Source: Aphrophora alni
Taxonomy: Eukaryota > Arthropoda > Insecta > Hemiptera > Aphrophoridae
DNA: 64,000 bases
Direction of reading: 5' to 3'
NCBI GenBank assembly: GCA_963513935.1
Contig: OY740768.1
Location: 45,975,142-46,039,141, forward strand
Shown here: positions 59,600 through 64,000 of the stretch, in pieces
How positions within the stretch are numbered: position 1 is the stretch's first letter
Layout of the letters: each line of letters begins with the position of its first letter
The notes under the pieces: model-generated
What the model was told of the DNA's origin: nothing
Seen by the model: the letters and a program-made list of their open reading frames with translations, nothing else
The model's database searches: none
Translations under genes and position numbers: made by a program

Positions 59600-60720
59600 A
59601 ATGGCGGCTAAACTTCAATAGGTTACTCTTACATTGGACAAAAAACTTGAAGCTCCTAACATAATCAATAAAGATGAATTCCTGAAAAAAATGTCTGCAG
59701 AATTTGATGTTAGGACTTCAATTGAAAAAGAATGGGAAACCAATTGAAGAATTGTGTTTTAAAATAATGATTAAAGACAGTTTGAACAATAGAGAAACTA
59801 TAGAAAAATCAAAAAATGAAACGTTTGATGACGTTTTAGTGTGGAAAGAAAATTTGGCATTCCAATTTTAGGACCTATCATCCAAATTAAAAAGCTCTCC
59901 ATTTAATTTAAAAATCTCAAACAGTGATCCAAATTTTACTGCTAGTCAGGGTTGGTTAGACAGACGAAAAAAATCATCACAGAATATGTCAATTAACAAT
60001 TACTGGAGAAAGTTTGTCTGGTGATTTATAAACCTATGACCTCTTCAAGAAACAATTTGAACTATTAATGTTGAAAGAAAATTTGATGGCAAATCAAATT
60101 TATAATGTAGACTAAAGTGGTTATTATTACCGTATGCTGCCAGGTAAAACTCTCCCATCAAAATTAGATTGCTCCACCATAAAAAGAGCAAGGAAGAATA
60201 ACAATAAATGGCTTGCAGTAATGCACCTGGCAAATATAAATTCTGACTAATGCTATTAGGGAAAGCAAAAATTCCTCGAGCACTCAAGACATCATCGTGA
60301 CTCTTTGGTGATTATTTATCAATCTCAAAAAAGCCTGGATGAACAGTCTTGATTTTTCAAAATTATTTTTTTGAAGTGTGTTAGCCAAAAGTGAAAGCAT
60401 ATTTAAAGCAGAAAAAGTTTCCAATTGAAACCATGGTATTGATAGATAACACTTCAACATATCCAGGAGTTGATGAACTGACCAGTGGGGATATAAAAGT
60501 CATATTTTTTCACCTAATGTGACTGAATTATTGCAGCTTATGGATCAAAGTGTCCTAGAAAACTACTCTACAGACGGCATATTTCAATCAAGCTGATTGA
60601 AGATGCGGCTAAAATGGTGTAGTACAGTTGTTTTAAACATAATATGAAGACAGTGATTTACTTGTTGAGAACATGTGGCTGAACCCTCATACAATTTTGG
60701 ATAAATTTAGGCTTAAAAAA
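59600..60720 (+). pseudogene. Tigger/pogo-like transposase, broken
   Basis: Shifting frames give an N-terminal piece (LDKKLEAPNIINKDEF), S.GWLDR.KK (CENP-B type DNA-binding domain, about 59955), YNVD.SGYYYRMLPGKTLPS (first catalytic Asp region, about 60098-60160), WLAVMHLAN, GKAK.P.AL, HRDSL.IYQSQKS, VLIDNTSTYP (second catalytic Asp, about 60430), ELTSGDIKVIF.SPNVTELLQLMDQSVLEN (third acidic region, about 60475-60565) and a decayed tail. The order is that of Tigger/jerky-type DDE transposases. At least eight frameshifts or stops are present, so it is inactive. Confidence 0.88.
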
Positions 60721-60724
60721 GTAT

Positions 60725-61200
60725 GGAACCACCTATCTATCTTTTGAATGGGTACAGACAATATACAGTTGTACAACTTTTTTTACCTATCTTTTGGTGT
60801 TTAATGTAATTGTTTTTCAACATGAGGAAATGCCCCTTGGAGGATTGCCGTAAAAATTTCTTATGGAAACCTATGTTGAGTGGCACTATTTTAAAGCCCA
60901 TTTTTTTCTGAGTAATGACCCACAATTTTTATCTCAAAAGGACTACCCTATCAAAAAAGGGTGACTGATCAAAGTTTCAAAACATTAGTATCTGCTTTGG
61001 TATTATCTGTTTAAATATGTTTAGCTCTATTGAAGTTTAGCCCAAATGTTTTTTTTTGGAAAATAAGTGTTTAACGGATGTACATCAAATAATGCTATTT
61101 ATGATAAACTTTAAATTGTTCACATTCAATATTGTTTATACTGATGACCGACGGTACTTGATAGAATTCCTTGTTGTACAAATAAAACGCACACAAATTA
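60725..61200. other. Intron 3 sequence
   Basis: Probably the 3' flank of the Tigger remnant; no boundary could be fixed. Confidence 0.3.
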
Positions 61201-61496
61201 TTTAGTTAAATTCTACAATTTATTCACATTTACAATTCTACAATTATTTTGTTCACATTTGTTGAGAAATGGACTGCTTAGCCTTTAAAAAGAAAATGAC
61301 AGGTCAAATGTTCCTGATAACTAGTGGCCACTTTCTATTAATAAAAGAATGAACGCTTGTTTTGGAATGTTGGGTTTTCTGAGCTAGTTAGATAAACATT
61401 TAACCTTTCTTATCATGTATTTTCCAGTTTGTTATTAGTGGAGTTCAGAACAGGTAGCGAATTACCATCTAGAGTACATTCGTTGTTTCATTCTGA

Positions 61497-61950
61497 AATG
61501 GCATTGACTGAACGTAAACAAGTGACAGTATTAATGATATGAACGTAGTTATGATGATTGTGTCAGGTCTTATTGTGAAGTGCAGGACTTGTTTAATGAT
61601 TTATTTCCAGGGAGGAATTCAATATCTCATTCAACAGTGATAAAAACTTTTAAACATTTTGAATTGACAGGTAGTGTAGATAACCGTTTGAAATCTGGAA
61701 GACCAAAAAGTTTGGAGTCTTACACTCAACATCTCCAAAAAGTAAATGTGTAGGCGAGTTTATTTGAATTTCTTTATTATAATATTTGTGGGCCATTCTT
61801 TATTGATGACAATTTGAATTCTGAAGTTTATCTAAATATGCTCCAGAACCAAATACTTCCTGCTATTGAAAGGGTATCAGACCAAAACTTCCCTACCGTC
61901 TGGTTTCAGCAGGACGGATAATAACCTCCTCATTACATAATACAAGAACG
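61497..61950 (+). pseudogene. Mariner/IS630-like transposase, internally deleted
   Basis: MALTERKQVTVLM starts at 61497, followed by SYCEVQDLFNDLFP, ISHSTVIKTFKHFELTGSVD and KSGRPKSLES (HTH region, to about 61715). After a deletion near 61750 it resumes with FFIDDNLNSEVYLNMLQNQI and VWFQQDG (about 61800-61918, second catalytic Asp), then PPHYI. The first catalytic Asp block and the C-terminus are gone. This is the fifth distinct mariner-like remnant in the window. Confidence 0.82.
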
Positions 61951-63230
61951 GCAGTATGTACTACAACGGAAATTCGTTGTATGGGGTTATATTTTGGTCA
62001 AAAAAGAAAAATATCAAAAAATAATCCCAATGCAAGGTTTGGATGTTTGTAGAACTTTTTACTGCTTATAGCCGGTCGGTGAGATTGAACTATGAAATGG
62101 TCCAAGGTCAACTCTTGCCGGCTTGTTCTAACAGTAAATTCCTATGTCGGCGGATTTTGAATTGAAAAATCATTTTTTATGAATTTTGAAAATATGAAAT
62201 AATAATGTATAAGGATATGTAGTTGTAATACAAGTTGTATGCAATACATATCTAGTACTGTTATTTCATATTAACTAACAGACGTTACGGCATATTTAAA
62301 TGAAGAATTTAAAAATTTTCAAAATTAATAAAAAATAAAAAACCTTGGTATTTCTGAAAATAAAATGTAATTTTAAGATAAAAGTATTCTTGCTAAAATT
62401 TGGAAAAAATTTATATTTAAAAAGTTAGCAGAAAAGGTTAAGTATAAAAGCTAATAAAAGTAAATAAAAATAAATTTTGAGAAAAGGATTGTATAGAAGC
62501 AATTAAATAAATAAAGTTATATCATAATTAATGATTAAAAATTTAAATTTGATTAAAACAAAAGAGTTATGGTTTTCACGCTATAGTATGAAAACGAAAA
62601 AAGATAAGAAGTGGAAATTTTGCAAAAAGAAGTTAAAACCTAATATCTAAGAGTTGTGTAAATTTCAGGAAAATCAGTCAATAAATAAACCCCAAACCCA
62701 AAGGTGTGAAAATACGCACGGGATTACATCACTACTAGAAGTCGCAGAATTATGTTATCACGGCTAGTGCGTTTAAATCACGAAATAAACAAAGTGACAA
62801 AGTTTGAAAACAAAAACTTTAAAGGTGTAAGAATTAAAAACTGTAAATTACGCAAATTCTTACGTAAGCGATTAAAGGTGAATGAATAGTCCGACAAATG
62901 TCATTCGAAATGCGGGAAATTGCCGCGGTCGAGAGCTACAGGACACCGGTTACGTAAAAACGCAAAAACTGTTAGGAAAAGTGTTATAGACAATTAAAAG
63001 GAAAACAATGAAGATTTTTAAATCGGCCAGTTACAAGTTGCAGGGTTTAAATGTTCAAGGATAAGTGACGTAGTCGTAGGCGGAGCCAGAATACCAACTT
63101 ACAGCAAAAATAGATTAAAGGATTAATTAGAGCAAAACGATTAAAAAGGACAATTTAAAAACGGTAAACGTAATAAATAAAGTAATAATAAATAACTGAA
63201 TCACCTACACCAAAAATAATCAAGAAATTG
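61951..63230. other. Intron 3, A-rich on the + strand, no gene recognised
   Basis: From about 62150 the + strand becomes strikingly purine- and A-rich, with many short aaaat/aaag words, and then grades into less AT-rich sequence at about 62700-63080. This strand bias is typical of retroelement untranslated or gag-type regions but is not diagnostic. Confidence 0.3.
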
Positions 63231-63660
63231 CATGGAAATACACCATAAATGGAACTATCGTATCGGTCCAGTGAGGGAAAAAAATTGGTATCGATATACG
63301 ATAGTTTTTGGCTATAAAAAGAGCCGCACGAATCTCATAGAGGTCTCTCTTAAAAAATCGTTAGAACAGGTGCTAGGGGTGACTATGCCCGAAGGTCTCT
63401 CTGAAAAAATAGTTTGAACAAGTGCCAGGGGTGGCTATGCCAGTTTGCCGACTCAAAATTCTCAGTAAAGAAGCTTAAGTGTTACTATGCCAAAATATTA
63501 AGAAGTGTCATCGAGAGTGATAGGAGGTGATAGATTCGAACAACCAGCCAGCCTTCTAAACTCCATGGAAAAGATATAAGACAACTTTAATCGCTAAATA
63601 CAACCAACCAGACACCAGAGGACCATCAGCATCCCAGGACTCAGGATCTTCAACACGGCG
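63231..63660 (+). repeat. Possible LTR/retroelement regulatory region with TATA box
   Basis: GGCTATAAAAAGAGCCGCAC at 63310 is a good TATA-box context. About 30 bp downstream two direct repeats of about 52 bp follow (63342-63391 and 63395-63446), each reading ggtctctct...aaaaaatcgtt-gaacaggtgc-aggggtgactatgcc. Together with the A-rich strand bias before it, this could be part of an LTR element running off the window, but no second LTR, primer-binding site or coding domain is visible. Confidence 0.3.
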
Positions 63661-64000
63661 GACAAGGTCTGAGAAAATCCAAATTTCCTTTTTTAAAGGG
63701 CAAAATTGGCCCGATTTTAGAGTATCACTGATTTTCCTGAGATAATTTTTTTTTTGTGTGTAATTAAATAAATGTATTAAAATAGATAATGTCAAACTCA
63801 TGTGTGGATAAAAATCTTTTTCGATAAATAAATTTGATAAATTAAATAATTTAAATTCAGAGATAAATAGAAATCTTAATATAGATCAATTTTAAGAAAG
63901 TTATGAGTGATTGCCTTCTGCTCAAAAGAAAAAATATTTTAGTTGTTATCAATTAATTTTATTAGAGAAATTGTTTTGAGTTTTATTTTGTTGACTTGTG
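63661..64000. other. Window end, intron 3
   Basis: AT-rich; nothing recognised. Confidence 0.4.

Larger units (their letters stand above)
53504..64000 (+). other. ERR: ERR intron 3 (5' part)
   Basis: Begins with GTAAGT. No nuclear-receptor zinc-finger codons (C-x2-C-G-D, C-E-G/A-C-K-x-F-F) were found on either strand up to 64000. The intron is therefore at least 10.5 kb and the gene continues beyond the window. Confidence 0.65.

Overview
The window is AT-rich nuclear DNA from an animal with large introns, almost certainly an insect. Hemiptera is my best guess, from the mix of mariner, hAT, piggyBac-like and LINE debris, but I cannot prove the order. Nothing looks prokaryotic: there are no dense ORFs and no operons, and the few coding exons have GT/AG splice sites.

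The only host gene I can support is the 5' part of an estrogen-related receptor (ERR) gene on the + strand. Three coding exons, all in phase 0, lie at 2343-2366, 40758-40901 and 53387-53503. Together they encode about 95 residues of the N-terminal A/B region, including a sumoylation-type I-K-K-E motif and a conserved block (PDRQ followed by CSSTTQSL). Intron 1 is about 38.4 kb and intron 2 about 12.5 kb. Intron 3 runs past the window end, so the zinc-finger DNA-binding domain and ligand-binding domain must lie downstream. A second candidate first exon, with an NRF1/Ewg-type palindrome upstream, sits at about 28.27-28.39 kb.

The rest is mobile-element debris and simple repeats. From 0.5 to 12 kb there are two hAT-type MITEs, two long-inverted-repeat elements and a tandem repeat with a period of about 160 bp. 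A 280-bp (GA)n tract lies at 12.2 kb. From 15.7 to 23.2 kb there is a membrane-protein-like ORF, broken mariner transposases, a nested MITE and two tandem or dispersed repeats. From 25.8 to 31.3 kb there is a LINE with reverse transcriptase and RNase H remnants, a TIR element with 7-bp target duplications, a piggyBac-like element and a hAT MITE. From 33.6 to 46 kb there are foldback elements, LINE ends, a mariner whose catalytic region has expanded into seven 108-bp tandem units, and a second inverted copy of the 28.7-kb element. From 47 to 62 kb there is a 550-bp hairpin, a mariner with long TIRs, a second mariner, several palindromic MITEs, a Tigger/pogo remnant and another mariner.

All transposase and reverse-transcriptase remnants carry frameshifts or stops, so none looks autonomous. 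A dispersed family with at least eight copies, some ending in a poly-C run, could not be assigned to any known element.
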